Positions 1-7,176 of a DNA stretch of 11,436 bases are shown in pieces. The notes under the pieces were generated by a model. It saw only the letters and a program-made list of their open reading frames with translations, made no database searches and was not told the origin of the DNA. This DNA comes from Dehalococcoidia bacterium. GTDB taxonomy: Bacteria > Chloroflexota > Dehalococcoidia > DSTF01 > JALHUB01. Each line of letters begins with the position of its first letter. The first letter of the stretch is position 1. The position numbers were made by a program, and so were the translations under genes. The DNA is taken from assembly GCA_022865685.1 (NCBI GenBank), contig JALHUB010000270.1, positions 1-11,436 on the forward strand. Reading direction: 5' to 3'.

Positions 1-1370
1 AGGCCGGTCGCAAGGAGCACGAACCCCTCGGAGAATGGTACGAACCCCGGCGCGGGCGTCGCTTCGCCTTCCTCAACAGGACGCATGTACATGGCGACGA
101 TGATCCGGAGATAGTAAACCAGCGACATCACGCTCCCCGACACCAGGATGATTATCAGCGCCCACAGCGACGACTGCGCACCCGCCGCGACCAGATAGAA
201 CTTGCCGATGAACCCGCCTGTCAGCGGGATGCCGGCAAGCGAAAGCAGCATGCCGGCTAAGATGCCCGCCAGCCACGGCCGCTTCCAGAACAGGCCGCGA
301 TAGTCGTCGATGCGGTCAGCGTCGCGCTCGGGGCCGGAGAGCACGGTGATGACGCCGAAAGCGCCTGCCGTGGCGACGAAATAGGCGATCAGGTAGAACG
401 TCACCGCCGTGACCCGCAGGTCACCGCCGGCCACGAACGCGACAAGCAGGTAGCCGAAGTGCGCAATCGATGAGTAAGCCAGGATGCGCTTGACGTTGTT
501 CTGCAAGAGGGCGAGCAGGTTGCCCGCCAGCATGGACGCTATCGCGATGACGCTGAATATCCAGAACAGCGAGTCGTCGCCGCGAAAATCGATCTGAGTG
601 AAGAAGCGCAGGAGTATCGCGAACACTCCTCCCTTGGAGACGGTCGCGATCAGGGCCGTGACCGGCGCCGGCGCGCCCTGGTAGACATCGGGCGCCCACA
701 TGTGGAACGGCACGACCGCCAGCTTGTAGCCAATGCCGACACCCATCAGCCCCAGGCCGCTCAGGAAGAAGACGCGCTGGCTGTCGTCGAGGGCGTCACG
801 CAGCGAGGCAATCTGCGCGAACTCCATCGATCCGATCTCCGCGTACACCAGCGCCATGCCGAACAGCAGGAAGGCGGTCGACGCGGCGGCCAGCACCAGG
901 TACTTGACCGCGGCCTCTACGCCGATGGCGCTGGCGCGATTGTAGCCGATGAGGGCGTAGAGGGAGATGCTCAGTATCTCCAGCCCCAGGAAGAACGAGG
1001 CGAAATGCACGCTCGCCACCAGCACCGACGAGCCGAGCGTCGCCAGGAGCAGCAGTATCCAGTACTCTTCGAGGTTGCCCGGGTGCTCCTTCAGGTACCG
1101 GTATGACAGGATGACGAGCACCAGCGCCGCCGCGAAGAGCAGGCCCATGTAGAAGAGGGCGAAGTTGTCGACGAGGAAGAGCGGCGTCGCCTGGCGGTCG
1201 CTCTGCGAAGTCACGACTGGCAACATGACGAACGCCAGGACCAGCCCGCCGAACGTGATCGCCGTGGAGACGACGTAGCTCCGCCGGACAGCGACGGCGA
1301 GCATCACCGCGACCGGCGTGGCGGCCAGCAGGATCAGAGGCAGGACGTCGATCCAGCCGCTGCGCGTCAT
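1..1370 (-). CDS. nuoN: NADH-quinone oxidoreductase subunit N (antiporter-like pump subunit), 3' end cut by window edge
   Basis: NuoN is one of three Mrp-antiporter-like membrane subunits of complex I and forms a proton channel next to the NuoJ/K part of the arm. I translated 456 uninterrupted residues from the ATG at 1370; family length is about 480 to 500, so only the last transmembrane region is missing. Many hydrophobic helices are visible. Motifs include GYKLAVVPFHMWAPDVYQGA (about 214-233), KRILAYSSIAHFGYLL (about 294-309) and LAGIPLTGGFIGKF (about 378-391). The expected charged channel residues are present: E131, K156, K216, K246 and K390, matching E. coli E133, K158, K217, K247 and K395. 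The ATG overlaps the TGA of nuoM as ATGA, and GGGAGG lies 4 bases upstream, which supports this start and suggests coupled translation. It is the last visible gene of the operon. Confidence 0.97.
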   Translation of the reverse strand, partial: MTRSGWIDVLPLILLAATPVAVMLAVAVRRSYVVSTAITFGGLVLAFVMLPVVTSQSDRQATPLFLVDNFALFYMGLLFAAALVLVILSYRYLKEHPGNLEEYWILLLLATLGSSVLVASVHFASFFLGLEILSISLYALIGYNRASAIGVEAAVKYLVLAAASTAFLLFGMALVYAEIGSMEFAQIASLRDALDDSQRVFFLSGLGLMGVGIGYKLAVVPFHMWAPDVYQGAPAPVTALIATVSKGGVFAILLRFFTQIDFRGDDSLFWIFSVIAIASMLAGNLLALLQNNVKRILAYSSIAHFGYLLVAFVAGGDLRVTAVTFYLIAYFVATAGAFGVITVLSGPERDADRIDDYRGLFWKRPWLAGILAGMLLSLAGIPLTGGFIGKFYLVAAGAQSSLWALIIILVSGSVMSLVYYLRIIVAMYMRPVEEGEATPAPGFVPFSEGFVLLATG

Positions 1371-2923
1371 GGCGCCTCCCACTCCTCGGGCAGGACGACG
1401 TTGAGGGGGTCGACCGGCGCCTGCGTCTTCTCCTCGGGCCGCGTCGTGGCCACTATCTGCTGCAGGTTGGTTATCGACTGCCTCGCGGTGGCGAGAATGC
1501 TTTGCGGGTACAGCCCAAACCAGAGGACAACGGCAATCATTGTCGCCATGATCGCGCCTTCCCGCAGGTTCATGTCCGGGAGCTTCCAGCCGACATGGTT
1601 CGGCCCCAAGAATGCCACCTGGATCATCCACAGCGAGTAGACGACAGACAGGATGAGCCCCAGCGTCGCCACGACGGCCATCGTCGTGTTCGCTTGGTAG
1701 GTACCGAGAACTACGAGAAACTCGCCGACGAAGTTCCCAAGTCCCGGCAGGCCGAGAGACGCCACGGCAAAGAAGAGCGCCACACCGCCCATGCGGGGAG
1801 CGGTCTGCCAGAGGCCGCCCATCCGGCCCATGTCACGCGTGTGTATCCTGTCGTTCAGGTCGCCGACGAGGATGAAGAGGGCGCCGGTTGTGATGGCGTG
1901 CGCCAGCATGATCATGACAGCGCCCTCGAGCGCAAGCTCGTTCCAGGCGAAGATGCCCAGCAGCACGAAGCCCATGTGGCTGATGCTCGTGTAGGCGACG
2001 AGGCGCTTGATGTCGGTCTGGGCGAAGGCCATCACCGCGCCATACAGAATACCGGCGACCGCCAGCCCCATTGCGACATCTGAGAAATCAAGCGCAGCCT
2101 CGGGGAAGAGCGGCACGAGGAAGCGGATCATCCCGTAGGCGCCGACCTTCAGCACGAGCCCGGCCAGGTCGACGCTGCCGGCCGTCGGCGCCTGCGTATG
2201 GGCATCGGGCAGCCAGGTATGCAGGGGCACCACCTGCAGCTTCACTGCGAAAGCCGCGAAGAAACCCAGCATCAGCCAGCGCGCCGTCGACTCCGACATC
2301 GGCGTCCCCAGCAGCTCATTGTAGTCGAAGGTGTAGACGCCGGTGGCGCGACCATGAACGAAGTAGAGTCCCAGAATGGCGAGAAGCATCAGGAGGCCGC
2401 CGGCCTGCGTGAAGATGAAAAACTTGATGGAGGCGTAGGTGCGGTTCTCGTAGCCCCAGAAGCCGATCAGGAAGTACAACGGGACCAGCATCATCTCCCA
2501 GAAGAAATAGAAGAGAAAGAGATCGGTTGCCAGGAAGACGCCCATTATCGACGCCACGATCCACAGCAGATTGAAGTGGAAGAAGCCGACGCGCTCCTGG
2601 ATCGCGTTCCAGGAGCAGGCCACCGCCATGATGCCGAGGAAGTTCGTCAGTACGATGAGCAACATGCTCAGCCCGTCCATCGACAGGTGATAGCTGATGC
2701 CGAGCTGCGGTATCCAGCTATAACTCACCTCGATAACCCAGGGGCCCTTCGCCACATAGCCGACAGGCCCGAAATAGCGCACCCAGAGCACAATCAGGAT
2801 GACCATGTGGACCGAAAGGGTCACCAGCGATATCACACGCGGCCAGAACCGGCTCCAGCGACCTGCTATCCAGGCCAGGATGCCGCCGGCGAATATCTCG
2901 GCGATGAGCCACGTCAGTATCAT
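1367..2923 (-). CDS. nuoM: NADH-quinone oxidoreductase subunit M (antiporter-like pump subunit)
   Basis: NuoM is the middle antiporter-like subunit of the complex I membrane arm and translocates protons. The protein has 518 residues, normal for the family, with about 14 hydrophobic segments. Motifs seen: FFWEMMLVPLYFLIGFWGYE (140-159, with the channel glutamate E143), KLQVVPLHTWLPDAHTQAPT (228-247, K228 and H235), SVDLAGLVLKVGAYG (250-264, K259), DIKRLVAYTSISHMGFVLLG (304-323) and the helix 12 glutamate E401. These correspond to E. coli E144, K234, K265 and E407. The C-terminus ends in a polar tail (about 494-518). The ATG at 2923 overlaps the TGA of nuoL by 4 bases, and its own stop overlaps the nuoN start in the same way. 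No clear Shine-Dalgarno precedes it, so re-initiation after nuoL is likely. Only one nuoM copy is present. Confidence 0.98.
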   Translation of the reverse strand: MILTWLIAEIFAGGILAWIAGRWSRFWPRVISLVTLSVHMVILIVLWVRYFGPVGYVAKGPWVIEVSYSWIPQLGISYHLSMDGLSMLLIVLTNFLGIMAVACSWNAIQERVGFFHFNLLWIVASIMGVFLATDLFLFYFFWEMMLVPLYFLIGFWGYENRTYASIKFFIFTQAGGLLMLLAILGLYFVHGRATGVYTFDYNELLGTPMSESTARWLMLGFFAAFAVKLQVVPLHTWLPDAHTQAPTAGSVDLAGLVLKVGAYGMIRFLVPLFPEAALDFSDVAMGLAVAGILYGAVMAFAQTDIKRLVAYTSISHMGFVLLGIFAWNELALEGAVMIMLAHAITTGALFILVGDLNDRIHTRDMGRMGGLWQTAPRMGGVALFFAVASLGLPGLGNFVGEFLVVLGTYQANTTMAVVATLGLILSVVYSLWMIQVAFLGPNHVGWKLPDMNLREGAIMATMIAVVLWFGLYPQSILATARQSITNLQQIVATTRPEEKTQAPVDPLNVVLPEEWEAP

Positions 2924-4812
2924 GTCACGAACACCACGATTCCCACGGCGACGATCGCGCCGAACGCCACGCTGGTGGCGTACCAGCGCAGACGCCCCGT
3001 CTCCGTCCGACTGAGAACGATGTGACCGGCTTGGTTTATGAGCGCGATGCCTCGCATCGGAAGGTCGAAGACGTCAGCGCGGTTTGCGCGCGCCAGCCGA
3101 ACGTAGGTGCCGACAATCAGGTTGTCGTAGGCCCAGTCGAATCCCCAACCGACGAACCAGAAGCGATGCAGGGCCGCGCCGAGCGGCGTCATCATCAGCC
3201 TGCGCACGAATCCAGGCTCGCGCAGGAAGAAGTAGTAGGCGAGCAGTATCCCACCGATCGACGCCAAGGAAGCCACAATCTGAAGGTTGCGCTCGACGCT
3301 GCCGGCGATCTCTTTGGTCTCGGGCAGTGAAGTGTGCACGAAGTCGGAGAACCACGGTTGGTTGCCCAGGGTTCGCGGCAAGTCGAGGAAGCCGGCGACG
3401 ATCGACAGGAAGGCGAGCACCACCAGCGGCAGCAGCAACCGCAAGCCCGGTTTGAGATGGAATGGCGTTTGCACCTGGCCGAAGAACGTCAGGAACACCA
3501 TGCGGAACGTGTAGAGCCCGGTGAGCAGCGCGCCGCCGAGTCCGGCCGCCCACAGCCAGCGCCCGCCCGCATCCGATGCCCACGCTCCCGCGAGGATGGC
3601 GTCTTTGCTGTAGAAGCCGGCGGTCACCAGCGGCAGGGCGGCTAGCGACAGAGAGCCTGCGAGGAACGTCCAGAAGACGAGGGGTGTTTGCTTCCGGAGA
3701 CCGCCCATCTTGAACATGTCCTGCTCATGGTGCAGCCCCAAGATGATGACGCCCGCAGCCATGAACAGGAGGGCCTTGAAGAAAGCGTGCGTCATGAAGT
3801 GGAACATCGCCGCCGACCAGGCGCCTACGCCGACCGCCAGGAACATGTAGCCGATCTGGCTGATCGTCGAATAGGCGAGGACGCGCTTGATGTCGCGCTG
3901 CGTCAGGGCGCTGAAGCCGGCAAGTATGAGCGTTCCCGCGCCGACGGCCGCGACCGTCGTCTGGATTACCGGCGAAAGGGTGAACAGCACGTTCATGCGG
4001 GCAATCAGGTAGACGCCTGCCGTCACCATCGTCGCCGCGTGGATGAGCGCGCTCACGGGCGTCGGGCCGGCCATGGCGTCGGGGAGCCACGTTTGCAGCG
4101 GCAACTGCGCCGACTTCCCCAGCGCGCCGCCCAGCAGCAATCCGGCCGCGGCGACGGTGATGCTCGACCCGACGACCCAGCGCTCCGACGCGAGTTGCAT
4201 CAGCGGCTGGATCTGGAGCGTCCCCAGCTTCGTGAACAAAAGCAGCAGGCCGACGAGCAGCGCCGTGTCACCGATGCGCGTGACGATGAACGCCTTGCGC
4301 GCCGCCCGCCCGTTCGCGGGGTCCGTATACCAGAAGCCGATGAGCAGGTAGCTGCACAGCCCGACGCCTTCCCATCCCAGATAGAGCAGCAGGAGGTTGT
4401 CGGCCAGGACGAGCGTTAGCATCGAGCCGACGAAGAGGTTCATGCAGGCGAAGAAGCGGGCATAGCCGTCGGGTTCGTCCTCCATGTACTCGGCGGAGTA
4501 TACGTGAATGAGGAAGCCGACGACGGTGACCACCAGGATCATGATCACGGAAAGAGAGTCGAGATAGAACGCGATATGCGGCGAGAAGCCGCCCACGTTG
4601 ATCCACGTCCAGAGCGATTGCGAGAAGTGGTCGCCCGCCGGCGGCGCAATGACGAAGTCGAAGCCCACCAGCAGCGCAAACAGCGCCGAGAGGCCAATGG
4701 AGCCTACCCCGATTGCCGCGACCTGCCGCCGGTCGAACCAGCGGCCAAACAGCGCCAGCACGACGAAGCCGCAGAACGGCAGGATCGGGACGAGGAACAA
4801 GAGGTGCAGCAA
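2920..4812 (-). CDS. nuoL: NADH-quinone oxidoreductase subunit L (distal antiporter-like pump subunit), TTG start
   Basis: NuoL is the distal pump subunit of complex I; its C-terminal lateral helix runs along the membrane arm. The 630-residue protein has the full family architecture. Conserved residues: E148 in LGWEGVGLCSYLLIGFWY, D182 in VTRIGDTALL, K233 in LGKSAQLPLQTWLPDAM, H258 in SALIHAATMV, K346 in HAFFKALLFM, and K403/D404 in GFYSKDAI. They match E. coli E144, D178, K229, H254, K342 and K399/D400. The end (about 535-630) looks like the lateral helix plus final anchor, with WGFDWAYDN and LRWYATS. The start codon is TTG at 4812, 1 base after the nuoK stop, with GAGG about 5 bases upstream. 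The N-terminus from this TTG aligns with E. coli NuoL, and no better start is visible. The stop overlaps the ATG of nuoM. Confidence 0.97.
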   Translation of the reverse strand: MLHLLFLVPILPFCGFVVLALFGRWFDRRQVAAIGVGSIGLSALFALLVGFDFVIAPPAGDHFSQSLWTWINVGGFSPHIAFYLDSLSVIMILVVTVVGFLIHVYSAEYMEDEPDGYARFFACMNLFVGSMLTLVLADNLLLLYLGWEGVGLCSYLLIGFWYTDPANGRAARKAFIVTRIGDTALLVGLLLLFTKLGTLQIQPLMQLASERWVVGSSITVAAAGLLLGGALGKSAQLPLQTWLPDAMAGPTPVSALIHAATMVTAGVYLIARMNVLFTLSPVIQTTVAAVGAGTLILAGFSALTQRDIKRVLAYSTISQIGYMFLAVGVGAWSAAMFHFMTHAFFKALLFMAAGVIILGLHHEQDMFKMGGLRKQTPLVFWTFLAGSLSLAALPLVTAGFYSKDAILAGAWASDAGGRWLWAAGLGGALLTGLYTFRMVFLTFFGQVQTPFHLKPGLRLLLPLVVLAFLSIVAGFLDLPRTLGNQPWFSDFVHTSLPETKEIAGSVERNLQIVASLASIGGILLAYYFFLREPGFVRRLMMTPLGAALHRFWFVGWGFDWAYDNLIVGTYVRLARANRADVFDLPMRGIALINQAGHIVLSRTETGRLRWYATSVAFGAIVAVGIVVFVT

Positions 4813-4813
4813 G

Positions 4814-5122
4814 TCAGCCTCGCATTCTGCTAGCCACGTCGACGTCGAGCGTCTTGAAGACGCGGTGGAGCTGGAGCACCAGCGCCAGCCCGACGGAAAC
4901 CTCCGCGGCGGCCATCGTCAGGACGAAAAGGAACAGCACCTGGCCGTCCGGCTGCCCCCAGCGATAACCGGCGACGATGAAGGCCAGCCCGGCGGCGTTC
5001 AGCATCACCTCCAGCGAAAGGAGCACGAAAATGATGTTCCGCCGCACGAGGACGCCGGTCAGCCCAATGGCGAAAAGCACCCCGGCCAGGAGGAGTCCCT
5101 GTTCCATCGGGATTGATGCCAT
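4814..5122 (-). CDS. nuoK: NADH-quinone oxidoreductase subunit K
   Basis: NuoK is a small three-helix membrane subunit related to MrpC; its buried glutamates are part of the proton-coupling axis linking the quinone site to the pumps. The protein has 102 residues, close to the usual 100. Visible features: paired arginines R27-R28 after helix 1, E38 in LLSLEVMLNAAGLAF, and E74 in TMAAAEVSVGLALVLQLHR, matching E. coli E36 and E72. The start was set at the ATG at 5122 because AAGGAG sits 6 bases upstream and the protein then has family length. An open frame continues upstream to 5281, but that part lies inside nuoJ, is not NuoK-like, and should not be included. Met6 at 5107 is a possible alternative start. 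The stop is 1 base before the nuoL TTG. Confidence 0.97.
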   Translation of the reverse strand: MASIPMEQGLLLAGVLFAIGLTGVLVRRNIIFVLLSLEVMLNAAGLAFIVAGYRWGQPDGQVLFLFVLTMAAAEVSVGLALVLQLHRVFKTLDVDVASRMRG

Positions 5123-5128
5123 TCGATT

Positions 5129-5134
5129 CTCCTT
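5129..5134 (-). promoter_or_regulatory. Shine-Dalgarno site of nuoK
   Basis: The minus strand reads AAAAAGGAG, with AAGGAG ending 6 bases before the ATG at 5122. It starts right at the nuoJ stop codon (TAA at 5136-5138). It is the best ribosome binding site in the window and fixes the nuoK start over the much longer upstream open frame. Confidence 0.85.
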
Positions 5135-5135
5135 T

Positions 5136-5684
5136 TTACCTCCGTGCGCCCGCGTCGACGGGCTCCTGGCGCTCCTGAGCCGTCTCGTCGGGCTGGCGGC
5201 GTCGCCCCAGGTGGTACGCGCCGACGAGGCCCGCGAGCAGAACCATCGAAGCCAGCTCAACGCCGAGCATGTAGGGACCAAACAGCGTCGCGCCCAGGTC
5301 CTGCGGCTGGATTGGGCCGGCGCCGGGCAGGTGGTGGACGGTCTGCTGGAAGAGCACGTAGACCAGTTCCGCCATCAGCACCAGCGCCAGGAGTGCCGGG
5401 CCGACCCACATCTTCCCGACCGTCCAGCGCTTCTCTTGTTCCACCGCTACGTCGCCCAGGTTCAGGATCATGACGACGAAGATGAAAAGGACGATTATCG
5501 CACCGGCGTAGATGATGACCTCCAGCGCTGCGATGACCGGCGCGCCGAGCGTGAAGAAGATGAGCGCCACCGCCAGAAAGGACACGATCAGGTACAGCAG
5601 CGAGTGCACGGCGTTGAGGCCGGTCACCGCCGCAACCGTCGCGACGACAGCGACGACAGACGATATGTAATAGACCGCATTCAT
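5136..5684 (-). CDS. nuoJ: NADH-quinone oxidoreductase subunit J
   Basis: NuoJ is a five-helix membrane subunit next to NuoH, NuoA and NuoK; its third helix contains a pi-bulge involved in coupling quinone reduction to pumping. The protein has 182 residues (E. coli has 184). The signature ALEVIIYAGAIIVLFIFVVM (53-72) followed by ILNLG (73-77) contains E55 and Y59 at the same numbers as in E. coli. The N-terminal stretch VHSLLYLIVSFLAVALIFF (26-44) is also typical. After the last helix (about 138-158) comes a polar, charged tail (160-182). The ATG at 5684 follows the nuoI stop by 15 bases, the widest gap in the window, yet no clear Shine-Dalgarno is seen. An ATG at 5692 is out of frame and stops after three codons. 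The stop codon TAA is followed at once by the nuoK ribosome binding site. Confidence 0.97.
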   Translation of the reverse strand: MNAVYYISSVVAVVATVAAVTGLNAVHSLLYLIVSFLAVALIFFTLGAPVIAALEVIIYAGAIIVLFIFVVMILNLGDVAVEQEKRWTVGKMWVGPALLALVLMAELVYVLFQQTVHHLPGAGPIQPQDLGATLFGPYMLGVELASMVLLAGLVGAYHLGRRRQPDETAQERQEPVDAGARR

Positions 5685-5699
5685 GTTGGCATCGAGGCG

Positions 5700-6212
5700 C
5701 TACGGCAGCAGTGTGCGCACGTCCCGCGGCGGCGCCTCGTTCTCCCCTTCTCCTTTGTCCTTCCCACCGATGGCCAGTCCGGCGACGCGGTAGAAGTCGT
5801 AGCCCGCGTACTTCCCGGGCCCGGCAATCAGCAGGTCTTCCTTCTCGTAGACCAGGTTCTGGCGAACGTATTCGCCCATCTCGAAATCGGGGGTGAGCTG
5901 TATGGCATAGGTCGGGCAAGCTTCCTCACAGAAGCCACAGAAGATGCAGCGCGAGAAGTTGATGCGAAACCACTCCGGAAAGCGGCGCCCGCTCTCGTCC
6001 TCGGTCGCCTGGAGGGCGATGCAGTCGACGGGACAGGCGACAGCGCACAGATAGCACGCAACGCAGCGCTCCTCGCCGTTTATCCGGGACAGGATGATGC
6101 GCCCGCGCCACCTGGGCGCCAGGTACGGCTTCTGCTCCGGGTACTGGACGGTGACCCGTCGCCTGAACATATGCAGGAAGACGATCCACAGTCCCTTGAC
6201 AATGCTCAGCAT
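5700..6212 (-). CDS. nuoI: NADH-quinone oxidoreductase subunit I (8Fe ferredoxin subunit, clusters N6a and N6b)
   Basis: NuoI is the peripheral-arm ferredoxin that carries electrons from NuoG towards cluster N2 in NuoB. The protein has 170 residues (E. coli has 180). Two complete CxxCxxCxxxCP motifs bind two [4Fe-4S] clusters: CVACYLCAVACP with C50, C53, C56, C60 (and C64 just after), and CIFCGFCEEACP with C89, C92, C95, C99. By the usual ferredoxin pattern the fourth cysteine of each motif ligates the other cluster. The N-terminal segment (about 1-17) is an amphipathic or hydrophobic helix that would lie on the membrane. The C-terminal half, including QLTPDFEMGEY (105-115), LVYEKEDLLI (120-129) and GGKDKGEGENEAPP (149-162), is strikingly like the E. 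coli protein. The ATG at 6212 lies 10 bases after the nuoH stop; the Shine-Dalgarno is weak. Confidence 0.98.
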   Translation of the reverse strand: MLSIVKGLWIVFLHMFRRRVTVQYPEQKPYLAPRWRGRIILSRINGEERCVACYLCAVACPVDCIALQATEDESGRRFPEWFRINFSRCIFCGFCEEACPTYAIQLTPDFEMGEYVRQNLVYEKEDLLIAGPGKYAGYDFYRVAGLAIGGKDKGEGENEAPPRDVRTLLP

Positions 6213-6222
6213 CGTTTATCGC

Positions 6223-7176
6223 CTAACCCATCGCCAGCCGGATGGCTCCTGTCACGAGCAGGTTCAGCAGGGCCAGCGGCAGCATGACCTTCCAGCCAAA
6301 GCCCATGAGCTGGTCGTAGCGAAGCCGCGGCAGCGTCGCGCGCAACAGGATGAAGAAACAGACGATTACGAAGGTCTTGATCGCCAGCCAGATCGGCGGC
6401 GGCAGGAACGGCCCCAGCCAGCCGCCGAAGAACAGCGTGGCGACAATCGCCGAGACAAGCGTGATGCCCAGGTACTCGCCGACGAAGAACATGCCGAACT
6501 TCATCGAGGAGTACTCCGAGTGGAAGCCGGCGATTAGCTCGCTATCCGCCTCCGGCAGGTCGAAGGGGACGCGCCGCGTCTCCGCGACGCCGGCGACCAT
6601 GAACACGAAAAGCCCGAGCGCCTGCGGCACGCAGTACCAGACCGCCTTCTGCTGCACAACAATCGTCCGCAGGTCGAACGAGCCCGCGAGCAGGACGACT
6701 CCCGACACGGAGAGCCCCATGAACACCTCATAGCTCAGCATCTGGGCGGAGGCCCGCAGCCCGCCGAGCAGCGAATACTTGTTGTTCGACGCCCAGCCGC
6801 CGAGGACGACGCTGTACACCCCCATCGACGACATGCCCAGGAAGAACAGCAGGCCGATATTCAGGTCGACGACGCCCAGGCTCGACGAGAACGGGACCAC
6901 GGTGAACGACATCAGCACGCTCAGCATGATCACCGCCGGCGCCAGCACGAAGACGACCTTGTCGGCGTAGGGCGGAATCCAGTCCTCCTTAAAGAAGAGC
7001 TTGATCGCGTCCGCGACCACCTGCAAGAGGCCGAAGGGGCCCACGCGGTTCGGCCCGTAGCGGTCCTGCCAGAGCCCAAGCAGCCGGCGCTCCACCCACG
7101 TCAGCATTCCCGCGACAGATAGCGACGCGATGAGCAGGATGAAGACGATGAGCAGCGAACGGACCGTGTCGTTCAC
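6223..7176 (-). CDS. nuoH: NADH-quinone oxidoreductase subunit H (quinone-site membrane subunit), GTG start
   Basis: NuoH (ND1 family) anchors the peripheral arm and forms much of the quinone-binding cavity and the entry to the proton-coupling chain. The protein has 317 residues (E. coli has 325) with about eight membrane helices. The first conserved loop reads ERRLLGLWQDRYGPNRVGPF (29-48). The second, glutamate-rich quinone loop includes ETRRVPFDLPEADSELIAGF (199-218) followed by HSEYSSMKFGMFFVGEY (219-235). Another conserved loop is LRATLPRLRYDQLM (278-291). All acidic residues typical of these loops are present. The start is GTG at 7176, overlapping the nuoG stop as GTGA, with GGAAGGGGG 8 bases upstream. 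No ATG exists near the expected N-terminus, so GTG is the best choice. It links the N module genes to the membrane-arm genes. Confidence 0.97.
   Translation of the reverse strand: MNDTVRSLLIVFILLIASLSVAGMLTWVERRLLGLWQDRYGPNRVGPFGLLQVVADAIKLFFKEDWIPPYADKVVFVLAPAVIMLSVLMSFTVVPFSSSLGVVDLNIGLLFFLGMSSMGVYSVVLGGWASNNKYSLLGGLRASAQMLSYEVFMGLSVSGVVLLAGSFDLRTIVVQQKAVWYCVPQALGLFVFMVAGVAETRRVPFDLPEADSELIAGFHSEYSSMKFGMFFVGEYLGITLVSAIVATLFFGGWLGPFLPPPIWLAIKTFVIVCFFILLRATLPRLRYDQLMGFGWKVMLPLALLNLLVTGAIRLAMG

Noticed and set aside
5123..5281. Upstream extension of nuoK to 155 residues
   Set aside because: The extra part is the nuoJ 3' end read in another frame; the ATG at 5122 has a strong Shine-Dalgarno and gives the normal 102-residue subunit.
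5641..5664. Short tandem repeat of about 9 bases (gcgacgacag cgacgacaga)
   Set aside because: It lies in codons for an alanine/valine-rich membrane helix at the NuoJ N-terminus; biased codon use explains it.
5685..5699. The largest intergenic gap (15 bases, nuoI/nuoJ) as a possible regulatory site
   Set aside because: It is too short for a promoter or hairpin, and no inverted repeat or known motif is seen.
4977..6287. A 436-codon plus-strand open frame spanning the nuoH end, nuoI, nuoJ and nuoK
   Set aside because: It crosses several real gene boundaries on the opposite strand and has the same arginine- and aspartate-rich shadow composition.
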